64,000 bases of DNA from Dehalobacter sp. DCM (GCF_024972775.1 NZ_CP092282.1:4183525-4247524), one strand, 5' to 3'. Positions 8,085 through 17,342 are shown, counted from the stretch's first letter. Program-made: numbers and translations. Notes: generated by a model from the sequence alone, not told the origin.

Positions 8085-9443
8085 TTACTTATAATCAAAT
8101 TCCTTGGCAATAAACCCCGTATCGATATCAGCCTGAATGAACCGCTCATTATTCAGGATCTGAAACAGAAACTCAATGTTCGTGTCGATACCTTCAATGA
8201 TAAACTCATCAAGCGCTCGCCGCATCCTGCACAGCGCTTCATTCCTGTCCCGACCGTGCGTAATCAGCTTGGCAATCATGGAGTCATAAATAGGTGGAAT
8301 ATCGTAACCGCTGTAGAGCGCACTGTCAACCCGTACGCCGTTGCCGCCAGGCCATAGCAGGATATTGACCTTTCCGGGAGAAGGCCTGAAGTTGAGAGCA
8401 GGATTTTCTGCATTGATCCGGCACTCGATGGCGTGACCGCCGATCACCACATCCTCTTGATTCACACTTAACGTTTCACCTGCTGCTATCCGGATCTGTT
8501 CCCTGACAATATCCACCCCGGTGACAAACTCGGAGACAGGATGTTCGACCTGGATACGGGTATTCATCTCCATAAAATAGAAACTGCCATCCTTGTCGAC
8601 CAAAAACTCGATTGTGCCCGCACTCTTATAACCCACTGCTTTTGCAGCCCGGACTGCTGTTTCGCCCATCGCTTTTCGCATTTCTCCGGTTAGGAACGTG
8701 GAAGGGGCTTCCTCAATAATTTTTTGGTTGCGGCGCTGAATGGAGCAATCACGCTCACCAAGGTGAATCACATTGCCATACGCGTCGGCCAATATTTGTA
8801 CTTCAATATGTCGTGGTCCCTCAATCAGTTTCTCCATATACATGGTGTCATCGCCAAAAAAAGCCTTGGCTTCGGACTTGGCGATGTCATACGCGTTGCG
8901 TAATTCTTCCGGTTTCCTAACGACACGGATCCCCTTACCCCCGCCGCCGGCTGAAGCTTTAAGCATGATCGGATAGCCGATGATCTCTGCCGCTTGAAGC
9001 GCATGGTCATAGCTCTCCAATATACCTTCAATGCCCGGTACCAAGGGTACACCGGCCTCGGCCATGACTTGGCGGGCTTTCGCTTTATTTCCCATCATTT
9101 CCATGACTTCGGCGTCGGGACCAATAAAGGCAATATTACACGCTTTACACTTTTCAGCAAATTTACTGTTCTCCGCCAAGAAGCCGAATCCCGGATGAAT
9201 CGCTTCCGCACCGGTCAGAACAGTCGCACTGATAATGTTCTCCGCGTTGAGATAGCTGTCCTGCGCTCTCGGCGGACCAATACAAACAGCTTCATCCGCC
9301 AAATCGACGTGAAGTGCATTTCGATCGGTATTCGAATAGACCGCCACTGTTTCAATGCCCATCTCACGGCAGGCCCGAATAATGCGGACAGCAATTTCCC
9401 CTCTGTTGGCGATTAATATTCTCTTGAACAAAGCTGTATTCAC
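8085..9443 (-). CDS. accC: Biotin carboxylase subunit of acetyl-CoA carboxylase
   Basis: A 452-residue biotin carboxylase, carboxylating the biotin on AccB with ATP and bicarbonate. It shows the full ATP-grasp arrangement: ILIANRGEIAVRIIRACREMG at the N-terminus (biotin carboxylase N domain), KASAGGGGKGIRVV (ATP lid), EKLIEGPRHIEVQILAD, GERDCSIQRRNQKIIEEAPS, EMNTRIQVEHPVSE and the C-terminal domain with GHAIECRINAE. The length is normal for AccC. Translation probably begins at GTG (9441-9443), eight bases after the fabZ stop; the ribosome site is weak, suggesting re-initiation. Confidence 0.96.
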   Translation of the reverse strand: MNTALFKRILIANRGEIAVRIIRACREMGIETVAVYSNTDRNALHVDLADEAVCIGPPRAQDSYLNAENIISATVLTGAEAIHPGFGFLAENSKFAEKCKACNIAFIGPDAEVMEMMGNKAKARQVMAEAGVPLVPGIEGILESYDHALQAAEIIGYPIMLKASAGGGGKGIRVVRKPEELRNAYDIAKSEAKAFFGDDTMYMEKLIEGPRHIEVQILADAYGNVIHLGERDCSIQRRNQKIIEEAPSTFLTGEMRKAMGETAVRAAKAVGYKSAGTIEFLVDKDGSFYFMEMNTRIQVEHPVSEFVTGVDIVREQIRIAAGETLSVNQEDVVIGGHAIECRINAENPALNFRPSPGKVNILLWPGGNGVRVDSALYSGYDIPPIYDSMIAKLITHGRDRNEALCRMRRALDEFIIEGIDTNIEFLFQILNNERFIQADIDTGFIAKEFDYK

Positions 9444-9451
9444 CTACTTTA

Positions 9452-9874
9452 TTATGATATAAAAAACATCAGCTCTGCCTCGGCAGCTTTTTGACCGTCG
9501 ACAGTGGCTAGTGCCTTTCCTATCCCCGCGTGCCCTTTCATTTTCACAATTTCGACTTCTAAACGGAGAATGTCACCGGGAAATACTTTGCGTCTGAACT
9601 TGGCTTTATCGATACCCGTAAAGAAAGCAATTTTCCCGCGGTATTGTTCCATGCTGAGTATGGCCACTGCTCCCGCCTGAGCCAAGGCCTCAATGATTAA
9701 GACTCCCGGCATGACCGGTTCCTGCGGGAAGTGACCTTGGAAAAAATATTCATTGATAGTAACATTTTTATACGCAACAACACGTTTTCCTTCCTCCAGT
9801 TCATCGACCCTGTCGATGAGAAGAAAGGGGTAGCGGTGTGGAATGATTTCTTGAATAGCTTTTGTATCGAGCAT
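9452..9874 (-). CDS. fabZ: 3-hydroxyacyl-ACP dehydratase FabZ
   Basis: A 140-residue hot-dog-fold dehydratase removing water from 3-hydroxyacyl-ACP. [14 protein letters not shown] is the conserved N-terminal signature, [20 protein letters not shown] includes the catalytic His near residue 48 and the Glu about 14 residues later. No FabA-like isomerase gene or FabN paralogue is seen here, so unsaturated fatty acid synthesis would need another route. The ATG follows AGGAGG at good spacing. It sits between accB and accC, an order common in clostridial FAS II operons. Confidence 0.95.
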   Translation of the reverse strand: MLDTKAIQEIIPHRYPFLLIDRVDELEEGKRVVAYKNVTINEYFFQGHFPQEPVMPGVLIIEALAQAGAVAILSMEQYRGKIAFFTGIDKAKFRRKVFPGDILRLEVEIVKMKGHAGIGKALATVDGQKAAEAELMFFIS

Positions 9875-9883
9875 GTTTTCCTC

Positions 9884-10375
9884 CTATCCCCGTTTGATTT
9901 CAAATAGCGGCTGGCCGAACTCAACCATTTGTCCATCCTGAACCAGCACGTTGACAATTAGGAGGTCTTCCTCAGCCTCGATTTCATTCATCAACTTCAT
10001 TGCCTCGATAATGCAAAGCGTTGTTCCTTTGCTCACTTTCGTTCCGGCTTGGACAAAAGGTTCTCCGCCAGGCGACGATGCAGCATAATAGGTTCCGACG
10101 ATCGGAGAATTGATCGTTTCCGCTAAACTAACCGAAGGTGCAGTTTTTTCCGTCGGTGCCCCCTGTTCCCAATCCCCGGGCGAGGCGTTATGTGTTCCTC
10201 TCAGGAAATTCTGTTCCGCGTAAACTCCCGGATAGGGTATTGCATTATCCCGGCAAAGGACTTTTTCCGTCTCTTTTTTTAAGACGATCTTAAAGTCCTC
10301 TTTTTCCAGTTCAAACACCGTTAAGTTTGATTCGTCGATCATTTTTATCAGTTCTTTTATCTCATTCAAGTCCAT
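9884..10375 (-). CDS. accB: Biotin carboxyl carrier protein of acetyl-CoA carboxylase
   Basis: A 163-residue BCCP. The N-terminal 35 residues (DLNEIKELIKMIDESNLT, then VFELEKEDFKIVL) are typical of AccB. A flexible Pro/Ser/Thr-rich linker follows, then a biotinyl domain with the EAMKLMNEIEA motif; its Lys near residue 128 is the biotinylation site served by the BirA of this operon. AGAGGAATA precedes the ATG, which lies four bases after the fabF stop. Partners AccC, AccD and AccA are all downstream. Confidence 0.96.
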   Translation of the reverse strand: MDLNEIKELIKMIDESNLTVFELEKEDFKIVLKKETEKVLCRDNAIPYPGVYAEQNFLRGTHNASPGDWEQGAPTEKTAPSVSLAETINSPIVGTYYAASSPGGEPFVQAGTKVSKGTTLCIIEAMKLMNEIEAEEDLLIVNVLVQDGQMVEFGQPLFEIKRG

Positions 10376-10379
10376 GGCA

Positions 10380-11621
10380 TTATTCCTCTGACCATTTCTT
10401 TAAGATGATGGTTCCATTGTGACCACCGAATCCAAGTGAATTAGATAACGCATACTTTAAATCCTGTAAGCGCCCGCTATTTGGAACATAATCCAGGTCA
10501 CATTCCTCGTCTTGAATCTGATAGCCGATTGTCGGCGGCACGAAACCTTCCTGAAGTGCTTTAACACAAATGACAGCTTCGATGCCTCCTGCTGCTCCCA
10601 GCAGATGACCGGTCATTGACTTTGTCGAGCTGACAGGAATCTGATAGGCAACCTGCTGAAATACCGATTTGATGGCTTCCGTTTCAAATTTATCATTGTA
10701 CGGTGTCCCGGTTCCGTGCGCATTAATATACGAGATATCCTCCGGACTTATACCTGCATCAGCTAAAGCAAGCGTCATCGCTCTCGCCCCGCCTTCTCCG
10801 CCGGGTGAAGGGGACGTCATATGGTAGGCATCACATGTTGAACCATAACCAACTATTTCGCCATAGATCCGCGCATTCCTCTTTTTTGCATGTTCCAGAG
10901 ACTCCAGAACAAGGATCCCGGCACCCTCCCCGATAACAAACCCGTCACGCTCCTTGTCAAACGGGATTGAGGCCCGGGTAACATCCGGATTGTTACTCAG
11001 CGCGGTCATCGAAGTAAATCCGGCCACCGCCAGCGGTGTAATCGGCGCTTCGGCTCCGCCGGTGATAATGACATCGGCTTCCCCATTGCGGATTTTCCAA
11101 TAGGATTCTCCGATTGAGTGTGTGGCTGAGGCACAGGCGGTAACGATACTCAAACAAGGCCCCTTCGCGCCGAGCTTAATGGCAATGTTCCCTGAGGCCA
11201 TATTGCTGATGGCCATGGGGATAAAGAAAGGAGAAACCCTGCCCGGCCCCTTTTCAACAAGCCGGCTATGCTGTTCTTCAATGGTAGCCAGACCGCCGAT
11301 GCCTGATCCGACCATGACGCCGAATCGTTCGCTGTTGAGCAGCGTGCTATCCAATCCGGAATCGCGATAGGCTTCTTCCGCAGCTACCATCGCTAATTGA
11401 CAATAGCGATCCATGCGTTTTGCTTCTTTTTTATCCAGAAGAACTTCCGGCTCGAAATCTTTGACTTCGGCACCGACCTTCACTTTGAACTCTGTGGTAT
11501 CAAAAGCAGTCAACGGTGCAATTCCGGATTTTCCCACCTTTATACCTTCCCAAAAAGTTGCTGCATCATTCCCGATCGGGGTAATAGCACCGATTCCCGT
11601 TATAACAACCCTTGTTTTCAT
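10380..11621 (-). CDS. fabF: 3-oxoacyl-ACP synthase II FabF
   Basis: A 413-residue elongating condensing enzyme. It begins [18 protein letters not shown], and carries the thiolase-fold active site: [13 protein letters not shown] (catalytic Cys near residue 163), [11 protein letters not shown] (His) and [13 protein letters not shown] (His). I start at the ATG complementary to 11619-11621, behind a perfect AGGAGGAGA; the frame extends 44 codons upstream into fabG without a site. It is 10 bases from fabG. It elongates acyl-ACP with malonyl-ACP after FabH initiation. Confidence 0.96.
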   Translation of the reverse strand: MKTRVVITGIGAITPIGNDAATFWEGIKVGKSGIAPLTAFDTTEFKVKVGAEVKDFEPEVLLDKKEAKRMDRYCQLAMVAAEEAYRDSGLDSTLLNSERFGVMVGSGIGGLATIEEQHSRLVEKGPGRVSPFFIPMAISNMASGNIAIKLGAKGPCLSIVTACASATHSIGESYWKIRNGEADVIITGGAEAPITPLAVAGFTSMTALSNNPDVTRASIPFDKERDGFVIGEGAGILVLESLEHAKKRNARIYGEIVGYGSTCDAYHMTSPSPGGEGGARAMTLALADAGISPEDISYINAHGTGTPYNDKFETEAIKSVFQQVAYQIPVSSTKSMTGHLLGAAGGIEAVICVKALQEGFVPPTIGYQIQDEECDLDYVPNSGRLQDLKYALSNSLGFGGHNGTIILKKWSEE

Positions 11622-11631
11622 ATATCTCCTC

Positions 11632-12372
11632 CTAAAATACCATTCCGCCGTCAACACAAATAACCTGACCGGTGATATACTCACCGGTATCGGAGGCCAG
11701 GAAAATAACCGTATCGGCAATATTTTCAGGCTTTCCAAAGTGTTTAAGAGCAATGCTTTCTTTGAGCGTATCCTTAACTTTATCTGTTAAAACCGCTGTC
11801 ATATCTGTTTCGATAAACCCGGGGGCAATCGCATTAACGGTGATGCCTCTGCTCCCTACTTCTTTAGCCAGCGACTTGGTAAGTCCCACAATCCCAGCCT
11901 TCGCCGCCGCATAGTTCACCTGTCCGGCATTGCCAACCATACCGGCGACGGAAGTAATATTAATAACCCTGCCGCTCCGCTGTTTAACCATGAGAGGAAC
12001 CGCATGACGGGAGCAGTTAAAGACACCGTTTAAATTGACCTGTACGACGCGATTAAAATCTTCTTCCGACATTCGCATGATCAAGCCGTCGCGTGTTATC
12101 CCAGCATTGTTGACCAAGATATCCACAGAACCAAATTCTTCTTTGGCACATGCGATCAATTGTGCGGCCTCGTCAAAGATACTGACATCCGCTTTCACCG
12201 CCAAAGCACGAACGCCTAAACCGATCATTTCTTCAACAAGCTTCTGCCCTTCTGTTTCACTGTGAACGTAATTGACAACTACATTCGCACCTTGCTCCGC
12301 AAGTTTTAGGGCGATTGCTCTGCCGATTCCCCGGCTTGCACCGGTCACAACAGCTGTTTTTCCTTTTAGCAT
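11632..12372 (-). CDS. fabG: 3-oxoacyl-ACP reductase FabG
   Basis: A 246-residue short-chain dehydrogenase reducing 3-oxoacyl-ACP with NADPH. Rossmann motif [17 protein letters not shown] near residue 10, [14 protein letters not shown], catalytic Ser in [11 protein letters not shown] and [18 protein letters not shown] (Tyr-x-x-x-Lys), PGFIETDMT, and the end [12 protein letters not shown]. The ATG at 12370-12372 follows GGAGG by five bases; an in-frame GTG overlaps that site and is rejected. It lies between fabD and fabF. Confidence 0.96.
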   Translation of the reverse strand: MLKGKTAVVTGASRGIGRAIALKLAEQGANVVVNYVHSETEGQKLVEEMIGLGVRALAVKADVSIFDEAAQLIACAKEEFGSVDILVNNAGITRDGLIMRMSEEDFNRVVQVNLNGVFNCSRHAVPLMVKQRSGRVINITSVAGMVGNAGQVNYAAAKAGIVGLTKSLAKEVGSRGITVNAIAPGFIETDMTAVLTDKVKDTLKESIALKHFGKPENIADTVIFLASDTGEYITGQVICVDGGMVF

Positions 12373-12403
12373 ATAAACCTCCACGAAAGTACGATAATCA
12401 GGA

Positions 12404-13348
12404 CTAATTATTTTTTATATAGTCGATGGCCGCTTCCAGCGACGCCTTATTTTCCGCACTGAGCACTTTTATGTCCCGGTCTATTTTTCTGGCAAAACCT
12501 TTAAGTACCGTGCCGGGTCCCAACTCGACAAAGGTTTCGACCCCGTCAGCTAGCATTTTACGAAATACTGTCTCCCACCGGACAGGATTCATCACTTGCT
12601 TGGGCATTAGATCCTTTATAACCATTTTATCCGACATATAATCTGCCGTCACATTGGACAGCACAGGAATCGCCGGATCGTTAAAAGGGATAGCCGCCAG
12701 TTCCTCCGCTAATTTATCCGCTGCCGGCTTTAGCAGAACCGTATGGAAAGGGCCACTCACCTCAAGCGGCAAGACCCGCTTAGCTCCAAGCTCAGTGGCT
12801 TTTGCCGAAGCTGCTTCCAAGGCTTGTTTTTGTCCGGAAATAACAACTTGCCCTGGACAGTTATAATTGGCTATTTGGACAACCCCAACTGCTTCGGCCG
12901 CATGACAGGCCTCTTCGACCTTATCCGTATCCAACCCCAGGACGGCAGCCATTCCACCGAGACCTTGCGGCACCGCTTCCTGCATAAACAATCCTCTTTT
13001 TCTGACAAGCTGCACCCCGTCATCAAATGTCAGCACCTGACTGCAGACCAATGCCGAGTATTCACCCAGACTGAATCCCGCCACAACGTCAGGATATATG
13101 CCGTAATCCGCAAGTGTCTTGACAGCTGCCACACTGACCGCCAATATGGCCGGCTGTGTATTTTCTGTTCGATCCAATTCTTCCTTAGGACCGGAGAAGC
13201 AGAGTTCACTTAGATTATACCCTAATTTCCTGTCCGCTAGTTCAAAAACCGTCCGGGCAGCCGGATAGTACTCATATAGTTCTTTCCCCATACCGACATA
13301 TTGCGAACCTTGGCCCGCAAAAATAAACGCTGTTTTTTTTCTGGTCAT
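12404..13348 (-). CDS. fabD: Malonyl-CoA:ACP transacylase FabD
   Basis: A 314-residue acyltransferase loading malonyl groups onto ACP. FIFAGQGSQYVGMGKELY opens the protein, the nucleophile motif is GFSLGEYSAL near residue 90 (Phe where E. coli has His next to Ser, a variation known in Firmicutes), a conserved Arg lies in QLVRKRGLFMQEA, and VSGPFHT holds the catalytic His. The end VFRKMLADGVETFVELGPG is typical. A gap of about 60 bases separates it from fabK, one of the longer spacers in the operon. Confidence 0.95.
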   Translation of the reverse strand: MTRKKTAFIFAGQGSQYVGMGKELYEYYPAARTVFELADRKLGYNLSELCFSGPKEELDRTENTQPAILAVSVAAVKTLADYGIYPDVVAGFSLGEYSALVCSQVLTFDDGVQLVRKRGLFMQEAVPQGLGGMAAVLGLDTDKVEEACHAAEAVGVVQIANYNCPGQVVISGQKQALEAASAKATELGAKRVLPLEVSGPFHTVLLKPAADKLAEELAAIPFNDPAIPVLSNVTADYMSDKMVIKDLMPKQVMNPVRWETVFRKMLADGVETFVELGPGTVLKGFARKIDRDIKVLSAENKASLEAAIDYIKNN

Positions 13349-13409
13349 AATTCCTCCGCTGGCAACGTATCAATTTCTTTCTTATATAACTTTCTGTTTC
13401 ATCCAGCCG

Positions 13410-14369
13410 TTAGGCGTCCATCTTAACGACACTGCTAAAACTGACAGCCCCAAGTCTTTCTTCCGCTTGAGCAAATATTTCTTCAATTATTTCTTTAGCC
13501 GTCTGTTCTTTTTTAATCAGACCGGCGATCTGTCCTGCCATGACAGACCCATATTCCGTATCCCCGTCTTTGACCGCTTTGCGTAAGGCGCCTGCGCCGA
13601 GTTCTTCATATTTTTCCAACGGAGCTGCCGTTCTTTCTAATTCTTCGAATTGCCGCGTCAGCTTATTCCTCAAAACTCTGACCGGATGGCCGGTCGGACG
13701 GCCGGTGACGACGGATTCAATATCTTTTGCTTTGATAATGCGTTCTTTATAATTCGGATGGACCGTACATTCTTTAGCCACCAGGAAGCGTGTACCAATT
13801 TGAACCCCACTGGCTCCCATCACAAATGCCGCGGCTATTCCTCTGCCATCACCGATCCCCCCGGCAGCGATCACCGGAATACTGACAGCATCAATTACCT
13901 GTGGCAGCAACGCCATCGTCGTCAGCTCACCCACATGGCCGCCTGATTCGCCGCCCTCCGCAATCACCGCATCAGCACCCTCCTTTTCCATCCGCCGCGC
14001 CAAGGCTACGGAAGGAACCACCGGGATAACCGTGATACCATGTTCTTTCCACATTTTGATATATTTGCCCGGACTGCCAGCCCCTGTGGTAATGACCTTT
14101 ATCCCTTCTTCGCAAACCAAACGGGCAACTTCCTGGGCATTTTCGCTTAACAGCATGATATTGACCCCGAATGGTCTATCCGTCAATGCTTTTGCCTTTC
14201 GTATTTCATTTTTCACATAGTCTACAGGTGCATTGGCCGCAGCGATGATACCGATTCCGCCGGCATTGGATACGGCAGCAGCAAGGGAGCTGTCTGAGAT
14301 CCATGCCATGCCGCCCTGGATCAACGGGTATTTAACACCGAGTTGATGAAAAAATTTAAAATTATTCAT
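13410..14369 (-). CDS. fabK: Enoyl-ACP reductase II FabK
   Basis: A 319-residue flavoprotein enoyl-ACP reductase, the FMN-containing alternative to FabI that resists triclosan in other bacteria. It has the nitronate-monooxygenase-like TIM barrel: YPLIQGGMAWISD, NAGGIGIIAA, DRPFGVNIML, ITTGAGSPGKY, AEGGESGGHVG (catalytic loop) and PVIAAGGIGDGRGIAAAFVMGA (FMN phosphate binding), with GVQIGTRF. I chose the ATG overlapping the acpP stop (ATGAATAA), behind AAGGAGA. It is the only enoyl reductase gene in the operon. Confidence 0.94.
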   Translation of the reverse strand: MNNFKFFHQLGVKYPLIQGGMAWISDSSLAAAVSNAGGIGIIAAANAPVDYVKNEIRKAKALTDRPFGVNIMLLSENAQEVARLVCEEGIKVITTGAGSPGKYIKMWKEHGITVIPVVPSVALARRMEKEGADAVIAEGGESGGHVGELTTMALLPQVIDAVSIPVIAAGGIGDGRGIAAAFVMGASGVQIGTRFLVAKECTVHPNYKERIIKAKDIESVVTGRPTGHPVRVLRNKLTRQFEELERTAAPLEKYEELGAGALRKAVKDGDTEYGSVMAGQIAGLIKKEQTAKEIIEEIFAQAEERLGAVSFSSVVKMDA

Positions 14370-14601
14370 TGTTTCTCCTTCGACTTTCGATATACCCGAC
14401 CAAATCGGATACATGCGTTATTTCATCCAGATCTTCCGTCGGAATTTCCAACTGAAAGGTATCTTCCAGCTCCATGACGATTTCAAAAATTTGTAATGAA
14501 TCCACTCCGAGATCTTGCTTTATTTTCGAGTCCATCGTAATAGTATGGGCTTCACGGCTGGTCTGGGCAGCGATGATACCGCGGATCATATCGAAGATCA
14601 T
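14362..14601 (-). CDS. acpP: Acyl carrier protein
   Basis: A 79-residue acidic helical ACP. The phosphopantetheine attachment Ser lies in GVDSLQIFEIVMELED near residue 35, and helix III IPTEDLDEITHVSDLVGYI is typical. I start at MIFDMIRG (ATG 14599-14601), which has GGGAG seven bases upstream; a start 21 bases earlier, inside fabH, would add DDGRIT. The 3' end overlaps fabK by eight bases. It carries the acyl chain through all the FAS II steps. Confidence 0.94.
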   Translation of the reverse strand: MIFDMIRGIIAAQTSREAHTITMDSKIKQDLGVDSLQIFEIVMELEDTFQLEIPTEDLDEITHVSDLVGYIESRRRNNE

Positions 14602-14603
14602 CG

Positions 14604-15596
14604 TTATTCTCCCATCGTCCATTTTATCAGCATAGCGCCATAGGTCAGTCCCCCGCCGAACCCAACAAGGATAATCAAATCACCTTTTTTAAACCTGTTG
14701 GCTTTCGCCATTTCATCCAAGGCGATCGGGATGCTTGCTCCGGATGTATTCCCAAAGCGGGGTAGGTTGACATAGAACTTGGACGCATCAAGGTTCAGCT
14801 TTTTAGCGGCTGCATCAATGATTCGCAAGTTTGCCTGGTGGGGGATAATATGATCAATATCACTAAGTGAAATTCCTGTTCCCTCCAGCGTTTTTAAAAT
14901 ACATTCGGGCATGACCGTAACAGCGAATTTATATACTTCTCTGCCGTTCATATAAACATACTCAGATCTTGATTCTTTGGTGCTGTCATCACGAATAAAA
15001 TAATTTCTTGGCGGTAATGCCGGGCACGTCAAGCAATCCCCCTTGTTTCCGTCAGAGCCGATAATTTCCGAAATGATTCCTTGTTGTTCACCTCTTTGGA
15101 GTACCGCTGCACCGGCACCATCCGCAAATAAAACGCAGGTCGTGCGATCGGTCCAGTCCGTGATCTTCGATAGCTCTTCCGCCCCAATAACCAGAGCGGT
15201 TTTATACATTCCCGTACGAATAAATTGGGATGCTACCGTGAGCCCGTATATAAAACCTGTGCACGCTGCGTTTAAATCAAAACAGGCGGCGTTGTCAGCC
15301 CCGATATGCTTTTGCACTTGACAGGCCGTCGACGGCAAATAATCATCGGGCGTTAATGTGGCAACGATAATCAAATCCAAATCCTCGGCTGAAATGCGTG
15401 CCGATTCCAAGGCGCTGCGCGCAGCACCTACAGCAAGTTCCGTTGTCGTTTCTCCGGTCGATATCCGGCGTTCCTTGATCCCTGTTCGCGAAGTGATCCA
15501 TTCGTCGCTGGTATCAACAATCTTAGCTAAATCGTCATTAGTAACTACTTTTTCCGGTATACAACTCCCCGTACCGATAAGTTCGACATTAAACAT
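14604..15596 (-). CDS. fabH: 3-oxoacyl-ACP synthase III FabH
   Basis: A 330-residue initiating condensing enzyme joining an acyl-CoA primer to malonyl-ACP. Catalytic triad visible: Cys in FDLNAACTGFIYGL near residue 113, His in IPHQANLRI near 250, Asn in RFGNTSGASIPIAL near 280. The N-terminus reads IGTGSCIPEKVVTNDDLAK. It is the first structural gene after fabT, from which it is separated by about 80 bases. The ribosome site AGAGG is rather far (11 bases) from the ATG, possibly lowering its translation. Confidence 0.95.
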   Translation of the reverse strand: MFNVELIGTGSCIPEKVVTNDDLAKIVDTSDEWITSRTGIKERRISTGETTTELAVGAARSALESARISAEDLDLIIVATLTPDDYLPSTACQVQKHIGADNAACFDLNAACTGFIYGLTVASQFIRTGMYKTALVIGAEELSKITDWTDRTTCVLFADGAGAAVLQRGEQQGIISEIIGSDGNKGDCLTCPALPPRNYFIRDDSTKESRSEYVYMNGREVYKFAVTVMPECILKTLEGTGISLSDIDHIIPHQANLRIIDAAAKKLNLDASKFYVNLPRFGNTSGASIPIALDEMAKANRFKKGDLIILVGFGGGLTYGAMLIKWTMGE

Positions 15597-15676
15597 CTTT
15601 GGCTATTCCTCTCGCAATTATTTCTGACTAATAATTATTATCGTGTCTCAATGGCTGATGGTCAAATTTAACCATT

Positions 15677-16129
15677 TCAGTGATCGTAGGAATACTTCGT
15701 ATTGAAGTAATCAGTGAGCTTCTGCAGGGATTTAATCAGAACGTCGTTCTGGTCATTCAGATCCGTAACCGTATGTTTTACCATATCCAAGTGAAATTGT
15801 TCATGGATCCGGTAGGCCAACTTTCCTTTTCGGGTCAGGCTGATATTGACAATCCGCCGGTCCCTATCATCTCTTTGTCTGGTAACATAGCCCTTTCGTA
15901 CCAGATTCTTGATAAACAAAGTGAGCGCACCCATTGTAATGCCCAAATCCGCTGCAACCTGTGACATGGTTTTTTGCTGATACATCCCAATAGCCTCTAT
16001 GGCATGGATTTCTGAGATGGAAAGATTATTAAACGGTCCCTTTTTGATTTCATGTTGTTCTACATCCAGTATCTGCTTAAAGGTTTTCAGCAGTAATTCG
16101 TTAAGAACATCGCTTATACTCTTTTCCAT
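15677..16129 (-). CDS. fabT: MarR-family fatty acid biosynthesis repressor FabT
   Basis: A 150-residue MarR-type winged-helix dimer. The helix-turn-helix TMSQVAADLGITMGALTLFI is near residues 54-73 and the wing has VTRQRDDRDRRIVNISLTRKG. In streptococci FabT binds acyl-ACP and represses the fab operon; the position as first gene of a complete fab/acc operon supports the same role. Two FabT-like boxes overlap its promoter (16158-16204), suggesting autoregulation. The ATG follows GGAAGTGAT. Confidence 0.88.
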   Translation of the reverse strand: MEKSISDVLNELLLKTFKQILDVEQHEIKKGPFNNLSISEIHAIEAIGMYQQKTMSQVAADLGITMGALTLFIKNLVRKGYVTRQRDDRDRRIVNISLTRKGKLAYRIHEQFHLDMVKHTVTDLNDQNDVLIKSLQKLTDYFNTKYSYDH

Positions 16130-16157
16130 GACATCACTTCCTTCCAGACATAATCAA

Positions 16158-16204
16158 ATATTACCTATTTTTAATTTGGTTGTCAAACAGTTTAGTAGTC
16201 AAAC
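16158..16204 (-). promoter_or_regulatory. fab operon promoter with two FabT-like boxes
   Basis: Read on the minus strand: TTGACA (16187-16182), an 18-base spacer and TAATAT (16163-16158). The plus strand at 16174-16188 reads ATTTGGTTGTCAAAC, close to the known FabT site ANTTTGATTATCAAATT, and overlaps the -35. A second, weaker box GTTTAGTAGTCAAAC lies at 16190-16204, one and a half turns upstream. Binding at either would exclude polymerase. FabT-box assignment is by motif only. Confidence 0.7.
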
Positions 16205-16237
16205 AAAATACGATTTCTCTCTTATTTCAACAAAATA

Positions 16238-16310
16238 CATAAATTCCTCCGTGAATAATCGCCGCTCCTTGCCGTCCATGGCACCGCGGCATAAATTCCT
16301 CCGTGAATAA
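16238..16310 (+). repeat. 21-base direct repeat pair
   Basis: CATAAATTCCTCCGTGAATA plus A occurs at 16238-16258 and again at 16290-16310, 52 bases apart. Between them is a GC-rich stretch with CCGTCCATGGCACCGCGG. TTCCTCC is a ribosome site in reverse, so the two copies may be remnants of duplicated gene starts on the minus strand. Nothing else is seen in this fabT-LysM gap. Confidence 0.6.
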
Positions 16311-16398
16311 ATATTTCTTGGTGAAATTGTCCACTACGTCAGACAGACAGGCTGACGCGAATAGAATAAGAAGAAAACACTGTACGGGAGTGATTTTA

Positions 16399-16752
16399 AT
16401 GACATGTCCGAAAGGTACAATACCTTACCATATCAAACAAGGCGATACATTCTATACCTTAGCCCGAAGATTTAACACCACGGTACAGGCGATCGCATCC
16501 GTCAATATCGGGGTTGATGCCAATAACCTAATCCCCGGCAGCACCATTTGTATTCCTATCCGGAGAAGCGTTGTCCCTTGTCCGCCCGAAAACCGATATG
16601 TTATCAAAGCCGGTGACACCTTTTCTAAACTCGCAGCCCGTTATCGGATTTCTGCCGCGTCAATCCTATCCCTCAATTCCGGCGTAGACCCCACCAACCT
16701 GCAAGTTGGTCAAATCATTTGTCTTCCGATTCGACGCCGCAGGAAATCATAA
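16399..16752 (+). CDS. Protein with two LysM domains
   Basis: A 117-residue protein consisting of two LysM modules, residues about 9-53 (YHIKQGDTFYTLARRFNTT) and 61-107 (YVIKAGDTFSKLAARYRIS), each ending in PGSTICIPI or VGQIICLPI. LysM binds peptidoglycan or related glycans. There is no signal peptide; the protein begins MTCPKGTIP. Related LysM proteins are found in spore coats, so coat or cortex association is plausible. The ATG at 16399 has GGGAG eight bases upstream; the frame also extends upstream without a site. It is convergent with the membrane protein at 16758. Confidence 0.85.
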   Translation: MTCPKGTIPYHIKQGDTFYTLARRFNTTVQAIASVNIGVDANNLIPGSTICIPIRRSVVPCPPENRYVIKAGDTFSKLAARYRISAASILSLNSGVDPTNLQVGQIICLPIRRRRKS

Positions 16753-16757
16753 TAATC

Positions 16758-17342
16758 CTATACAATCAAGGATATCAGAAGTGACAAAACAAATAAGTTC
16801 CAGAATGATTCCAGCGCAGCCAGAATCTGTGTTCCCGGCTTTTCAGGTGTGACATTAAATGTTTCACCAACAGAAATACTGCCAATACTCAATGATAGAA
16901 AGGACATGAACTGAGTTACAGGGGTTTTCCCGATCGTTCCGGAAAAAGTATCGGGGTAGAGTGAATAGATCATATTATACGTCAGAGCAAATAAAAGAAT
17001 CACCGATACCAGCGGCAAAATAATATCCTTCAACTTCGCATCTTTGCTTTCATCTAACTCTAACAACTGGAAAATATAGGCACCTGCTCCCAGTGAGGCC
17101 AAGATGGTATAGATATCCGTAAAAAAAATGAATTTCCGGTACCCAAAAGATAGGCTGCGGCCATAAAATCCAAAGCTGGTAACCCATGCAGCTGCCGTTC
17201 CCAGGATCGCCGGCGTCAGCAGGATGATATTCGCTGTAGCTTCATTTCTTTGGTTCATCGTGGATATTGTGCCGTAATGTTGTGGTGTGTACGGCTGGTT
17301 ATAGTACAAATTATGATGATAAGGATACCGCATATTACACAT
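16758..17342 (-). CDS. Membrane protein with a degenerate ion-channel-like C-terminus
   Basis: About 194 residues. A Tyr/His/Asn-rich N-terminal tail (YPYHHNLYYNQPYTPQHYG) of about 30 residues is followed by four or five hydrophobic segments. The C-terminal part, with FMSFLSLSIGSISVGETFNV then TQILAALESFWNLFVLSLLI, has the layout of a two-helix potassium channel pore (S-T-x-T-x-x-G loop flanked by helices) but the selectivity filter is not canonical. No function can be assigned. The second ATG (17340-17342) has GGGAG at seven bases, so I prefer it to the first, which overlaps the site. Confidence 0.7.
   Translation of the reverse strand: MCNMRYPYHHNLYYNQPYTPQHYGTISTMNQRNEATANIILLTPAILGTAAAWVTSFGFYGRSLSFGYRKFIFFTDIYTILASLGAGAYIFQLLELDESKDAKLKDIILPLVSVILLFALTYNMIYSLYPDTFSGTIGKTPVTQFMSFLSLSIGSISVGETFNVTPEKPGTQILAALESFWNLFVLSLLISLIV

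Noticed and set aside
11622-11753. Longer fabF starting 44 codons upstream
   Set aside because: The extension lies inside fabG, has no ribosome site, and FabF proteins start at MKTRVVITG, which has a perfect AGGAGGAGA upstream.
13060-13110. FabD nucleophile motif GFSLGE in place of GHSLGE, as a possible inactivating change
   Set aside because: The Ser and the other catalytic residues are intact and Phe at this place is known from other Firmicutes, so it is normal variation.
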